From Oscillospiraceae bacterium (GTDB lineage Bacteria > Bacillota_A > Clostridia > Oscillospirales > CAG-272), in contig SVUH01000014.1 of NCBI GenBank assembly GCA_015063335.1, positions 1-38,986 of the forward strand: DNA of 38,986 bases, in the 5' to 3' direction. A program made the position numbers and the translations under genes. Shown piece after piece: positions 1 through 7,831 of this stretch. The notes under the pieces were generated by a model. It did not search any database. It saw nothing but the letters and a program-made list of their open reading frames with translations, and was not told where the DNA came from. Position 1 is the stretch's first letter. The number at the start of each line of letters is the position of its first letter.

Positions 1-193
1 TCCCCGCAACGATAAGAGCAGGGGGGAAGCCCAAAAGGAAGCTGAACCAATAGAAAAGCTTAGCTCCGTAGCCCTTGTTCTTTGCGATGTTGGAGGGTAT
101 AAAGGAAAGTCCTATCAAAAGAGCAAGTCCCAAAACCAAACCGATGATCGCGCCGACAGCGTATGCAATAACAAAACTCATAGCCGCACCCAT
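1..193 (-). CDS. Small membrane protein, 3' end outside window (partial)
   Basis: A leftward frame opens at ATG 193 and runs off the left edge without a stop; 64 codons are visible. The start is set by an AGGTGG ribosome binding site at 201-206, about 7 nt upstream; a second in-frame ATG lies at 181. The visible protein has a Gly/Ala/Ile/Leu-rich membrane segment near the N-terminus, a short basic loop (NIAKNKGYGAK) and the start of a second hydrophobic segment (FYWFSFLLGF). This two-helix plan is common in small Firmicutes membrane proteins of unknown role, and I assign no function. It has its own promoter at 250-278 and lies downstream of spo0A in the same orientation. The overlapping open frame at 60-302 is in another phase and has no fitting start. 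Confidence 0.7.
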   Translation of the reverse strand, partial: MGAAMSFVIAYAVGAIIGLVLGLALLIGLSFIPSNIAKNKGYGAKLFYWFSFLLGFPPALIVAG

Positions 194-249
194 AATAATA
201 CCACCTGTAAAAATAAATTCTCCTTAATAATATATGTAGGAGTAAAATT

Positions 250-278
250 ATTATAGCACATTTTGGTAGATTTGTAAA
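250..278 (-). promoter_or_regulatory. Sigma-A promoter of the small membrane protein gene
   Basis: Read leftwards, TTTACA (273-278) is separated by 17 bp from a perfect TATAAT (250-255). It lies between the spo0A stop and ATG 193, so the membrane protein has its own start site even if spo0A transcripts read through; I see no clear terminator after spo0A. Confidence 0.65.
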
Positions 279-348
279 GTGATTTGATTGATTTTCTTGC
301 ACTTTATTCCTCGATGCTGTTGTGGCGGTTTCGTTTATATTGGTGCTT

Positions 349-1128
349 TCAATACAGCTTATACTGTAAGCGGAGATTGTCGGCTATCATGGCTATAAAC
401 TCACTGTTGGTGGGTTTGCCACGGTTGTTTTGGATTGTGTAGCCGAAATAGGAATTGAGGGTATCAACGTCGCCGCGGTCCCACGCGACCTCGATGGCGT
501 GGCGGATTGCGCGCTCGACGCGGCTAGTAGTCGTTTGATATTTCTTCGCTACGGACGGATAGAGAATTTTGGTGACAGAGTTTATAATATCCGAGTCCTT
601 GACGGTGAGGAGTATCGCCGTGCGGAGATACTGATATCCCTTGATGTGTGCGGGAACGCCTATTTGATGTATTATCTTTGTGACCTGCGTTTCTATGTCG
701 GGGGTGCGGTCTTCCTCCGCAGGCTCGCCGACCGCTGACGCGAAGCGATTTTTATGAAGCGCTGCTATGTGTGAGCAAAGGCTTTCTGTGTTGTAGGGCT
801 TTACAAGGCACAGATCCGCCCCAGCGTTGGTTGCTTCCAAAAACGCACTCTGGCTTGAAACCATTGAGACTACGATAAATGCAGGCTCTTTGTCCTGACC
901 GAAGCTTAAATTTTTGCTGTTGCGTATGACACCTATGCCGTCAAGCTTAGAGAGCCAAATATCAATTATGGCAACGTCGGGGTGGAATCGGTCTATTTTA
1001 ATCAGAGCGTCCTCGCCGTTGAGTGCAACCTCGATATTCGCATATCCTGCTCGACGCAGGTCGTTGATAAGTGACTGCCTTTGCGCTGAATTTTCGTCAG
1101 CAATCAAGATTTTAATTGAATTTTCCAT
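349..1128 (-). CDS. spo0A: Spo0A, sporulation master response regulator
   Basis: Spo0A is the phosphorelay-controlled transcription factor that commits cells to sporulation. The 259-residue product has a receiver domain (about 5-125) with acidic pocket D11/E12, phospho-acceptor D56 in IIDIW, switch S88 and K110 in LVKPYN. A linker is followed by the Spo0A-specific DNA-binding domain (about 148-259), recognisable from HQIGVPAHIKGYQYLR, the recognition helix TTSRVERAIRHAIEVAW and KPTNSEFIAMIAD. The frame stays open to 1170, but I chose ATG 1128 because GGAGG lies at 1135-1139 and the -10 box overlaps the upstream extension. Length is close to the roughly 265 residues usual for the family. Receiver residues appear intact. 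The gene stands alone here, not beside spoIVB or recN, where it is often found. Confidence 0.97.
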   Translation of the reverse strand: MENSIKILIADENSAQRQSLINDLRRAGYANIEVALNGEDALIKIDRFHPDVAIIDIWLSKLDGIGVIRNSKNLSFGQDKEPAFIVVSMVSSQSAFLEATNAGADLCLVKPYNTESLCSHIAALHKNRFASAVGEPAEEDRTPDIETQVTKIIHQIGVPAHIKGYQYLRTAILLTVKDSDIINSVTKILYPSVAKKYQTTTSRVERAIRHAIEVAWDRGDVDTLNSYFGYTIQNNRGKPTNSEFIAMIADNLRLQYKLY

Positions 1129-1160
1129 TTTTATCCTCCGTGTATTTCTTTGATACACAT

Positions 1161-1189
1161 ATTTTACCATATTCTGGTAAAAATTTCAA
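1161..1189 (-). promoter_or_regulatory. Sigma-A promoter of spo0A
   Basis: Read leftwards, TTGAAA (1184-1189), a 17-bp spacer and TAAAAT (1161-1166) place the transcription start about 30 nt before the spo0A ribosome binding site. The spacer is almost filled by an inverted repeat, listed separately. I did not find a convincing sigma-H promoter. Confidence 0.6.
1162..1182. promoter_or_regulatory. Inverted repeat over the spo0A promoter, candidate operator
   Basis: Arms ttttacca (1162-1169) and tggtaaaa (1175-1182) are perfect 8-nt complements around a 5-nt spacer. The repeat covers the spacer and part of the -10 box. A further copy of the half-site tggtaaaa is at 1234-1241, and a CCAATTGG palindrome is at 1207-1214. 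A dimeric regulator bound here would block RNA polymerase. The half-site does not resemble the classical Spo0A box (TGTCGAA), so autoregulation is not implied. Confidence 0.5.
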
Positions 1190-1263
1190 GATATTTACAA
1201 AAATTTCCAATTGGCAAAAGAAACGAAAAAGAATGGTAAAAAATGGAAATAATAGACAAAACG

Positions 1264-1306
1264 CAGAAAAAGCCGCCCTCGCTATCATTTAAAATAGCAA
1301 GGGCGA
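1264..1306 (-). terminator. Rho-independent terminator after the galT / kinase operon
   Basis: Arms 1272-1285 and 1293-1306 form a 14-bp GC-rich stem, two of the pairs being G-T, around an 8-nt loop. On the leftward strand TTTTTCTG follows. It sits about 30 nt after the stop codon at 1335. Confidence 0.85.
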
Positions 1307-1334
1307 CTTCACTATATATTTCGGACAAACCGAA

Positions 1335-1949
1335 TTATTCAAAATTTTTGATATAATCGCAAATTATATCAACTGCTTTATCAAAGGAAATATTTGTCGT
1401 ATTGAGACAGAGATCGTAGTTGCTTACGTCGCTCCACTCGCGGTTGGTATAATACTTGTAGTAGATAGCGCGAGTCTTATCTATCGACTCGATCTTCTTT
1501 ATAGCGTCGGACTCCTTCATGCCGTAGAGCTCGGTTACGTGGTTAATGCAGGTAGGTCTGTCCGCGTAAACGAATATACGTGCAACGTCATCGCGCTCGC
1601 GGAGAATGTAGTCGGAGCATCTGCCGACTATGACGCAAGGAGATTTATCCGCGACCTCGCGAATTATCTTTGCCTGATAGTTGAAAAGGTTATCGTCCGA
1701 AACGAACTGGTCGCTGTCAGGGGAGAGCACCCATTCGCCATAGCTACGCTTATATCTCTTGAAAAGATTGGTCTTTACTCTCTCGTCAGCCTTACCGAAA
1801 AGCTCAAGATTTATTCCGCTTTCCTCGGATGCGAGCTTAATGAGATCGTCGTTGTAGTAGTCGATGTCAAGTCTTTGAGCCAAAAGCTTACCGATAGTTC
1901 TTCCGCCGCTTCCAAATCCGCGGGCAATTGTAATAACGCGCTTTGCCAT
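1335..1949 (-). CDS. Cytidylate kinase-like family protein
   Basis: A 204-residue P-loop kinase-like protein of the cytidylate-kinase-2 (AAA_26) family. The N-terminal segment ITIARGFGSGGRTIGKLLA carries a P-loop variant, followed by a nucleoside-kinase-like DDDL/ASEES region, a central VIVGRCSDYIL strand and a C-terminal LNTTNISFDKAVDIICDYI helix. Family members are distant relatives of CMP kinase, but their substrates are mostly untested, so CMP phosphorylation is only a possibility. The ATG has GGAGG about 8 nt upstream. The gene starts 20 nt after the galT stop and ends just before a terminator, so it is the second gene of a two-gene operon. A functional link to galactose metabolism is inferred from position only. 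Confidence 0.85.
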   Translation of the reverse strand: MAKRVITIARGFGSGGRTIGKLLAQRLDIDYYNDDLIKLASEESGINLELFGKADERVKTNLFKRYKRSYGEWVLSPDSDQFVSDDNLFNYQAKIIREVADKSPCVIVGRCSDYILRERDDVARIFVYADRPTCINHVTELYGMKESDAIKKIESIDKTRAIYYKYYTNREWSDVSNYDLCLNTTNISFDKAVDIICDYIKNFE

Positions 1950-1969
1950 AATATGCCTCCAAAAAAGTT

Positions 1970-3484
1970 TTAGTTTTTATTTACTGTTTCAATAAATCTG
2001 AGGAATGCTGCCTCGCCGTCGGGCGTGCGCTTATAAACACCCGCGTCCTCAAGCACTCTCTGGAATACCGCGCCTATCTCCTCCTTGAGGATGCTCTCGG
2101 TATTCTCCTTTGTGAATGTATACTTGTCCTTTATGGACTCGTACCACTCCTTGTGCTTTTCTATATCGGCGTTTTCGGAAAAATCACGTCCCTCTGCTAT
2201 ATACTCACACATAAGGGTGATCTCCTCACGCAGTCTTGCGGGAAGCACCGCAAGTCCCATAACCTCGATAAGTCCGATGTTTTCTTTCTTTATGTGGTGT
2301 ACGTCTGCGTGGGGGTGGTAAACTCCGAGAGGATGCTCCTCGGTCGTGATGTTGTTACGAAGAACGAGGTCAAGCTCGAATTTTCCGTTTGCGAAACGTG
2401 CTATGGGAGTTATGGTATTATGAGGCTCGCCGTCGGTCTCTGCAAAGACGAAAGCCTCTGCATCGGTGTAGCCTCTCCAAGCACCGAGGATCTTATCGGC
2501 AAGCGCAACAAGGCGCGCCTTATCTCTGCTACGGAGTCTTATGACGGACATCGGCCACTCAACAAGTCCTGCCTCTACGTCGTCATAGCCCTTGAAGCTT
2601 ATATTCGCGAAAATAGGTGCTTTTGCCATGGCGAAGGTGTAATTACCGCCCTGCATGTGGTCGTGGGAGAGAATAGAGCCGCCTACGATGGGGAGGTCTG
2701 CGTTAGAGCCCACGAAATAGTGCGGAAACTGTTCAACGAAATCAAGCGCTCGCTCGAACGTAGCGCGGTGTATCTTCATGGGGGTGTGGTCGTGAGAGAG
2801 AACTATGCAGTGCTCGTTGTAGTAAACGTAAGGCGAATACTGCACGTACCATTTGTTTCCCGACAGATCGAGCGGGATAAGACGCAAGGTTTCACGAGCG
2901 GGCTTTGCCGCATTGCCGTAGTAACCCTCGTTCTGTGGACAGAGAAGGCACTTGGGGTAACCGCTCTGAGGCAAAAGCTTTGCGGCGGCGATAGCCTTGG
3001 GGTCCTTTTCGGGCTTTGAAAGGTTAACGGTCACGTCAAGCTCGCCGTACTTTCCGGAATACTTCCATTTAAGGTCCTTGGACACGCGGTAGGTGCGAAT
3101 ATAGTCGCTTGCGCGGCAAAGATCGTAAAAGTAGTTCGTAGCCTCTTTAGGAGAGATACAGTAAAGAGATGAGAACTTTTTGATGACCTCTGAGGGACGC
3201 GGAGTCAGAGCGCCCATGAGCTTGGTATCAAAGAGATCTCTGTATGCTACGGAGTTGCTTTCTATAAGTCCGTTTTCGTAAGCGTAGTCGCAAAGGCTTG
3301 CGAGAATTTCTTCGAGGCTTGCGCTCTCTACTTCACCCGGCTCCTCATATTCGGAAGCGCCGAGAATACCCAAAAGAGAGTTTATTGAATAATAAACGTC
3401 GGATTTTTCGATAAGCTGCTTTGAAAGTGCGTAATTGACAAGCTGCTTTATGCTTTTACTCAGATCTTTTTTCGTTTTTGCCAT
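1970..3484 (-). CDS. galT: Galactose-1-phosphate uridylyltransferase, class II
   Basis: GalT exchanges UMP between UDP-glucose and galactose-1-phosphate in the Leloir pathway. The 504-residue length and the HDH motifs fit the Firmicutes type (class II), not the shorter class I enzyme. The motif ILSHDHMQGG (about 271-280) supplies the histidine expected to carry UMP; a second HDH lies near 231-233, and CLLC (about 179-182) could be a metal site. The frame is open to 3523, but ATG 3484 is preferred because AGGTGG lies about 7 nt upstream and the extension has no ribosome binding site. It is driven by a near-perfect promoter at 3528-3556 and is followed by the kinase-like gene. No galK or galE is nearby. 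Confidence 0.93.
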   Translation of the reverse strand: MAKTKKDLSKSIKQLVNYALSKQLIEKSDVYYSINSLLGILGASEYEEPGEVESASLEEILASLCDYAYENGLIESNSVAYRDLFDTKLMGALTPRPSEVIKKFSSLYCISPKEATNYFYDLCRASDYIRTYRVSKDLKWKYSGKYGELDVTVNLSKPEKDPKAIAAAKLLPQSGYPKCLLCPQNEGYYGNAAKPARETLRLIPLDLSGNKWYVQYSPYVYYNEHCIVLSHDHTPMKIHRATFERALDFVEQFPHYFVGSNADLPIVGGSILSHDHMQGGNYTFAMAKAPIFANISFKGYDDVEAGLVEWPMSVIRLRSRDKARLVALADKILGAWRGYTDAEAFVFAETDGEPHNTITPIARFANGKFELDLVLRNNITTEEHPLGVYHPHADVHHIKKENIGLIEVMGLAVLPARLREEITLMCEYIAEGRDFSENADIEKHKEWYESIKDKYTFTKENTESILKEEIGAVFQRVLEDAGVYKRTPDGEAAFLRFIETVNKN

Positions 3485-3527
3485 AATGTTTCCACCTTGT
3501 AGACAAAAGTAATGATCATACATAGTA

Positions 3528-3556
3528 ATTATATCACGAATTTACACTCATGTCAA
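3528..3556 (-). promoter_or_regulatory. Consensus sigma-A promoter of the galT operon
   Basis: Read leftwards, TTGACA (3551-3556), exactly 17 bp, then TATAAT (3528-3533): a perfect match to the consensus. It predicts a start near 3521, about 37 nt before the galT ATG. No operator repeat is obvious. Confidence 0.85.
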
Positions 3557-3604
3557 AGGGTAAATATGTTTTTTATAAAGATTTTATATTATTTGCGCGT
3601 TTTC

Positions 3605-3633
3605 TTGACATTTTACAGCTATCATGATAAAAT
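3605..3633 (+). promoter_or_regulatory. Sigma-A promoter of the DUF1934 / ABC exporter operon
   Basis: TTGACA (3605-3610), 17-bp spacer, TAAAAT (3628-3633). It is divergent from the galT promoter, with about 50 bp between the two -35 boxes. An AGGAGG at 3637-3642 is too far from the gene to serve it; the AGGAG at 3653-3657 is the likely ribosome binding site. Confidence 0.75.
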
Positions 3634-3664
3634 ATTAGGAGGAATTGATTTTTAGGAGAGCATT

Positions 3665-4168
3665 ATGTCACTTGATAAGGAGATAAGAATATATATAAAT
3701 TCGGAAAGATACGAGGTTGAGGCATCGCTTTTTTCTCAGGAATTGGGAGAAAACGCGGTAGAGATCGAATTTTTCGAGACGGCAGACGGAGACGGAGAGC
3801 CCGAAAAAATGCAGATAAAGACTGTCGGTACGTATTCGGAGTGCGACGGCAGAGCGGAAATATCCTACGACGAGACGGAGCTTACGGGCATGGAGGGCGC
3901 GAAAACCTCGGTTCACTTTGACTTAAATTCTCCCGACGTCCTTACGATGCTTCGCACGGGAAGCGTGACGACGGCGCTCGTGTTTGAAAAGGGGAAAAGA
4001 CACCACTGCGTTTACAACACACCCTACATGACCTTTGAGGTCTGTGTGCATACGCTCGACGTTAAAAACGAGCTTTTGCAAAAGGGCAATATAAGTATCG
4101 ATTATATAGTAGAGATACGCGGAGCGCGTGCTGAGAGAAACAAATTTTCTATGAAAATAATGGATTGA
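3665..4168 (+). CDS. DUF1934 (YwiB-like) beta-barrel protein
   Basis: A 167-residue protein of the DUF1934 family, which is predicted to form a small calycin-like beta-barrel. Diagnostic segments are the GTYSECDGRAEISYDETELTG block (about 59-79), LTMLRTGSVTTALVFEKG (about 99-116), NTPYMTFEVCVHT and the closing ISIDYIVEIRG strand. No signal peptide or membrane segment is present, so it is probably cytoplasmic. The function is unknown. It is the first gene after the promoter at 3605, and its TGA (4166-4168) overlaps the GAGG that serves the ABC transporter gene 9 nt later, so the two are likely translated together. An AGGAG at 3653-3657 supports ATG 3665. Confidence 0.88.
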   Translation: MSLDKEIRIYINSERYEVEASLFSQELGENAVEIEFFETADGDGEPEKMQIKTVGTYSECDGRAEISYDETELTGMEGAKTSVHFDLNSPDVLTMLRTGSVTTALVFEKGKRHHCVYNTPYMTFEVCVHTLDVKNELLQKGNISIDYIVEIRGARAERNKFSMKIMD

Positions 4169-4177
4169 GGACATATT

Positions 4178-5902
4178 ATGAAATTTATATCTAAGTACAT
4201 GAAGGGGTTGGAATGGTATATAGCGATAAACCTGTTTATCAAGGTTACCGCAACCGTTTTTGAACTTTTCATACCATATATCCTCGGACATATACTTGAC
4301 AACGTAGTCCCCACAAATTCTGTAATAAGCATAGTTACGTGGGGTGTGGTAATGATAATATGCGCTGTTCTTGCGTGTGTTGGAAACATAGTAGCGAACA
4401 GGATGGCGGCGCGTACTGCGAGAAACACGACGGAAAGAATAAGACATGCACTCTTCGACAGAACTATGCGACTGAGCTCCGCTCAGATCGACCGCTTTAC
4501 TATACCGAGCCTTGAATCACGGCTTACGTCGGATACGTATCACGTGCATCATTTTCTCGGAATGATCATGCGTATGGGTGTTCGTGCGCCCATTTTGCTT
4601 GTGGGCGGAGTTCTTGTGACACTCACGCTCGATCCCGTTTTGACGCTCGTTATGATAGTGACATTGCCGCTTATCGGACTTTCAGTAGGTCTCATAAGCC
4701 GCCGCGGTGTTCCGCTTTTTAAGCAATCTCAAAGATCCGTTGACGGTATGATAAGAGTTGTCAGAGAGGATGCGCAGGGTATAAGAGTAATAAAAGCGCT
4801 CTCAAAGGTAGATTACGAGAGGCGCAGATACGATGCGGCAAATAAGCGACTTGTGGGCGATGAAACCAAGGCAAGCACTACTATGGCGCTTTCCAATCCG
4901 CTTGTTACGATGCTGCTCAACCTCGGACTCGTTGCGGTAATTGTAGTCGGTGCGTTCAGAGTTAACGGAAACCTGTCACAGACGGGTACTATAATCGCGT
5001 TTATACAGTATTTCACCATGATCTCAAACGCTATGATAGGACTTACGAGAATTTTCGTCCATTCCTCAAAGGGTATGGCGTCAGCGCAGAGAATTTCGGA
5101 GGTTATTTACACCGATGCCGATCTTGTAACCGATAGCGAGGAGAAATATCCTCCGACGGATACGGAGGCTACGATCTCCTTTGAAAACGTGAGCTTTTCC
5201 TACCGCGGTAAGGTGGACAACCTTGCGGGGGTCAGCTTTGCGCTTAATAAGGGACAGAGCCTCGGTATTATAGGCTCGACAGGAAGCGGAAAAACAACGC
5301 TCACCCAGCTTCTTATGCGTCTTTATGACGTCAGAGAGGGAAATATCAGAATAAACGGCAGAGACGTTCGAACAATACCGCACGACGAGCTTAATAAAAA
5401 ATTCGGTGTGGTCATGCAAAATGATTTTATATATGCGGGAAGCGTCAGAGAGAATATTGATTTCGGACGAGGACTTACGGACGACGATCTGATGAGAGCC
5501 GCAAGGATCGCACAGGCGGCGGAGTTTATTGACGGATTTGAGGACGGACTTGACCACCACCTCAACTCAAAAGGAACTAATCTCAGCGGCGGTCAGCGCC
5601 AAAGACTTCTCATATCGCGCGCCGTTGCGGGAAACCCCGAAATACTTGTGCTTGACGACTCCTCGTCAGCGCTTGACTACAAGACAGATGCGGCACTGCG
5701 CGCAGCACTCAGAGAGAATATGAGTGACGTTACCACTGTTATCATTGCTCAGAGAGTAAGCTCAATCATGCACTGCGATCTTATACTCGTTTTTGAAAAC
5801 GGCAGAATTATAGGCAGGGGAACTCACGGCGATCTTATGGAGAGCTGTTCTATATATAAGGAGATCAGCGACTCGCAGATTGGGGGTGCGTTCCTTGACT
5901 GA
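4178..5902 (+). CDS. Heterodimeric ABC exporter, half with the degenerate catalytic site
   Basis: A 574-residue half-transporter: six-helix type-1 exporter membrane domain (about 10-310) followed by an ATPase domain (about 330-574). The ATPase carries Walker A GSTGSGKTT (366-374), intact signature LSGGQ (469-473) and Walker B ILVLDD, where the catalytic glutamate is Asp494. The H-loop histidine is Gln525 (IIAQR). This pair of changes is the known hallmark of the TM287-type subunit of asymmetric exporters, in which only one of two ATP sites hydrolyses. It partners the next gene, which overlaps it by 23 nt. Substrates of such systems are typically lipids, peptides or drugs; nothing here identifies which. 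Confidence 0.93.
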   Translation: MKFISKYMKGLEWYIAINLFIKVTATVFELFIPYILGHILDNVVPTNSVISIVTWGVVMIICAVLACVGNIVANRMAARTARNTTERIRHALFDRTMRLSSAQIDRFTIPSLESRLTSDTYHVHHFLGMIMRMGVRAPILLVGGVLVTLTLDPVLTLVMIVTLPLIGLSVGLISRRGVPLFKQSQRSVDGMIRVVREDAQGIRVIKALSKVDYERRRYDAANKRLVGDETKASTTMALSNPLVTMLLNLGLVAVIVVGAFRVNGNLSQTGTIIAFIQYFTMISNAMIGLTRIFVHSSKGMASAQRISEVIYTDADLVTDSEEKYPPTDTEATISFENVSFSYRGKVDNLAGVSFALNKGQSLGIIGSTGSGKTTLTQLLMRLYDVREGNIRINGRDVRTIPHDELNKKFGVVMQNDFIYAGSVRENIDFGRGLTDDDLMRAARIAQAAEFIDGFEDGLDHHLNSKGTNLSGGQRQRLLISRAVAGNPEILVLDDSSSALDYKTDAALRAALRENMSDVTTVIIAQRVSSIMHCDLILVFENGRIIGRGTHGDLMESCSIYKEISDSQIGGAFLD

Positions 5903-7754
5903 TAAGAAGACCTTAAAGAAAACGCGCCTCACACTAAAAAAAGAGGTTAAGGAGGAGCAATCCAAAAAGGGAAGCATAAAGGTTGCCGTATTACGGAGAA
6001 TGGCAAAATACCTTTTAAGGCATAAGCTTATGCTCTTGTTTTGTTTTTCCTTGATGATAGCTTCAAACGTTCTTGCATTGGCAGCGCCAAAGCTTTCGCA
6101 AAAGGCGATAGATGCTATCGAGCCGGGAGCGGGGGCGGTCGATATTCGCTCGGCTATATTCTATGCCGCGCTGATGCTGATATTCTACGCAGTATCGGCA
6201 GGACTTTCGTATCTTCTTGCAGTTATGATGGTAAAGCTCGGTCAGAAGATCATTTACACCATGCGTAAAGAACTTTTCGAGCATCTTTCGTCTTTACCCG
6301 TCTCGTTCTTTGATACCCATGCAACGGGTGAGATAATAAGCCGCATATCTTATGATATAGATACGGTCAACACCTCGCTCTCGCACGACCTTTTGCAGGT
6401 GTGCGCAAGCATTGTTACCGTCATAGGCTCGCTTATAATGATGATAAGCATATCTCCCATGCTGCTATTGGTCTTGATCATTACCGTTCCTATTTCTATC
6501 GGATATACAAAGTTCCGCTCCACGAGAGTACGTCCGCTTTTCAGAAAGCGAAGCCAGAAGCTCGGAGAGCTTAACGGATATGCCGAGGAGATGCTGTCAG
6601 GCCAGAAGACTATTCGCGCGTACAGCAAAGAGGGCGTTATAACCGACAGATTTGACCAAAAGAACGAGGAAGCGGTCAATGCTTACTATACTGCGGAATA
6701 TTACGCGGCAACGGTTGGACCTACGGTAAACTTTGTAAACAACCTGTCCATGTCTCTCGTGACCATGCTTGGCGGAATTTTCTTCTTGTTCTTCAGCCTT
6801 AATAAGGCGGGAGCGGCGGCAATTCCCGCGATGTTTACCATCTCTCTTGGAGGAATATCGTCCTTTGTTCAGTATCAGCGTAAATTCTCGGGACCTATTA
6901 ATGAGTTTGCGAATATCGTAAGCGATCTGCAATCCGCAAGTGCTGCGGCAGAGAAGATATTCGCTATCATGGATACACCCACAGAGCCTCTTGATATAGA
7001 AAATGCGACTGTGCTCGAGAACGTTAAGGGCGAAGTCGAGATAAAGGATGTGCAGTTTGGCTACGTTCCCGAGAAGACTGTTATAAAGGGACTTTCTCTT
7101 AAAGCAAACGAGGGAAATATCGTTGCGATAGTAGGACCTACGGGAGCAGGAAAAACTACCGTGATAAACCTGCTTATGCGTTTTTATGACGTAAATTCCG
7201 GCGAGATACTCGTTGACGGAAACGAGATCAGAAGCGTTACGAGAGATTCCTTGCGCTCTGCTTTCACTATGGTGCTTCAGGATACATGGCTCTTCCACGG
7301 AACTATATACGAAAATATAATTTACGGCAAGGAGGACGCTACTCGCGAGGAGGTCGAGAACGCCGCGCGTATGGCGCATATCCACGAATATATCGAGTCG
7401 TTGCCCGAGGGGTACGACACTGTTTTGTCGGACGACGGAGTTAATATTTCAAAGGGACATAAGCAGCTTATAACCATCGCTCGCGCTATGCTTGCCAATA
7501 CCCCGATGCTTATTCTTGACGAGGCGACCTCGAATATCGACTCGCGCACCGAGCAGCAGATACAGAGCGCAATGTACGCTCTTATGAAGGGCCGTACCTG
7601 CTTTGTGATCGCGCACCGCCTATCAACTATTCAGAACGCAGACGTCATACTCGTCGTTAAGGACGGAAACATAATAGAGCAGGGAAATCATGAGACTCTC
7701 ATGGAAAGAAAGGGCTTTTATTATTCGCTGTATCACGCTCAGTTTGACAATTAA
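5880..7754 (+). CDS. Heterodimeric ABC exporter, catalytic half
   Basis: A 624-residue type-1 exporter subunit with a basic N-terminal extension (about 1-35), membrane domain (about 40-350) and ATPase domain (about 385-624). Walker A is GPTGAGKT (419-426), Walker B ends in Asp547-Glu548, and His579 is the switch residue, so its own Walker side is competent. Its signature is ISKGH (523-527) instead of LSGGQ, making the composite site with the partner's D494 the degenerate one. The start is uncertain: TTG 5880 is the longest option, and GTG 5886 or TTG 5895 are in frame. A GGGGGTG run at 5882-5888 would suit TTG 5895 best. All lie inside the upstream gene, which implies translational coupling. 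Confidence 0.92.
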   Translation: MGVRSLTDKKTLKKTRLTLKKEVKEEQSKKGSIKVAVLRRMAKYLLRHKLMLLFCFSLMIASNVLALAAPKLSQKAIDAIEPGAGAVDIRSAIFYAALMLIFYAVSAGLSYLLAVMMVKLGQKIIYTMRKELFEHLSSLPVSFFDTHATGEIISRISYDIDTVNTSLSHDLLQVCASIVTVIGSLIMMISISPMLLLVLIITVPISIGYTKFRSTRVRPLFRKRSQKLGELNGYAEEMLSGQKTIRAYSKEGVITDRFDQKNEEAVNAYYTAEYYAATVGPTVNFVNNLSMSLVTMLGGIFFLFFSLNKAGAAAIPAMFTISLGGISSFVQYQRKFSGPINEFANIVSDLQSASAAAEKIFAIMDTPTEPLDIENATVLENVKGEVEIKDVQFGYVPEKTVIKGLSLKANEGNIVAIVGPTGAGKTTVINLLMRFYDVNSGEILVDGNEIRSVTRDSLRSAFTMVLQDTWLFHGTIYENIIYGKEDATREEVENAARMAHIHEYIESLPEGYDTVLSDDGVNISKGHKQLITIARAMLANTPMLILDEATSNIDSRTEQQIQSAMYALMKGRTCFVIAHRLSTIQNADVILVVKDGNIIEQGNHETLMERKGFYYSLYHAQFDN

Positions 7755-7783
7755 TTTTTTCAGTATCATATTCTTTGCGTGTG

Positions 7784-7792
7784 TGTTATATT
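7784..7792 (+). promoter_or_regulatory. Possible extended -10 promoter of the DUF308 gene
   Basis: The 77-bp gap after the ABC genes contains TGTTATATT, an extended -10 element, about 40 nt before the next ATG. No good -35 box is visible, and the gene could also be read from the upstream operon, as no terminator separates them. Confidence 0.35.
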
Positions 7793-7831
7793 ATAAATTA
7801 GGTTCACAGTTCGGATAGGAGGACGGTTTTA

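Noticed and set aside
60..302. 80-codon leftward frame at the left edge
   Set aside because: It is out of phase with the membrane protein starting at 193, lacks a ribosome binding site, covers the promoter at 250-278 and has an unlikely composition.
430..738. Long rightward frames over spo0A, galT, tilS and similar genes
   Set aside because: These lie fully within well-recognised genes on the other strand and have no ribosome binding sites or family features; they are shadows of the coding bias.
2153..3019. 288-codon rightward frame within galT
   Set aside because: Opposite to a clear class II GalT with catalytic motifs; no own start signals.
3636..3664. Leader peptide before DUF1934 suggested by the second AGGAGG at 3637
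   Set aside because: The only start codon at a suitable distance is a TTG out of frame with the gene, and no amino-acid bias or terminator follows.
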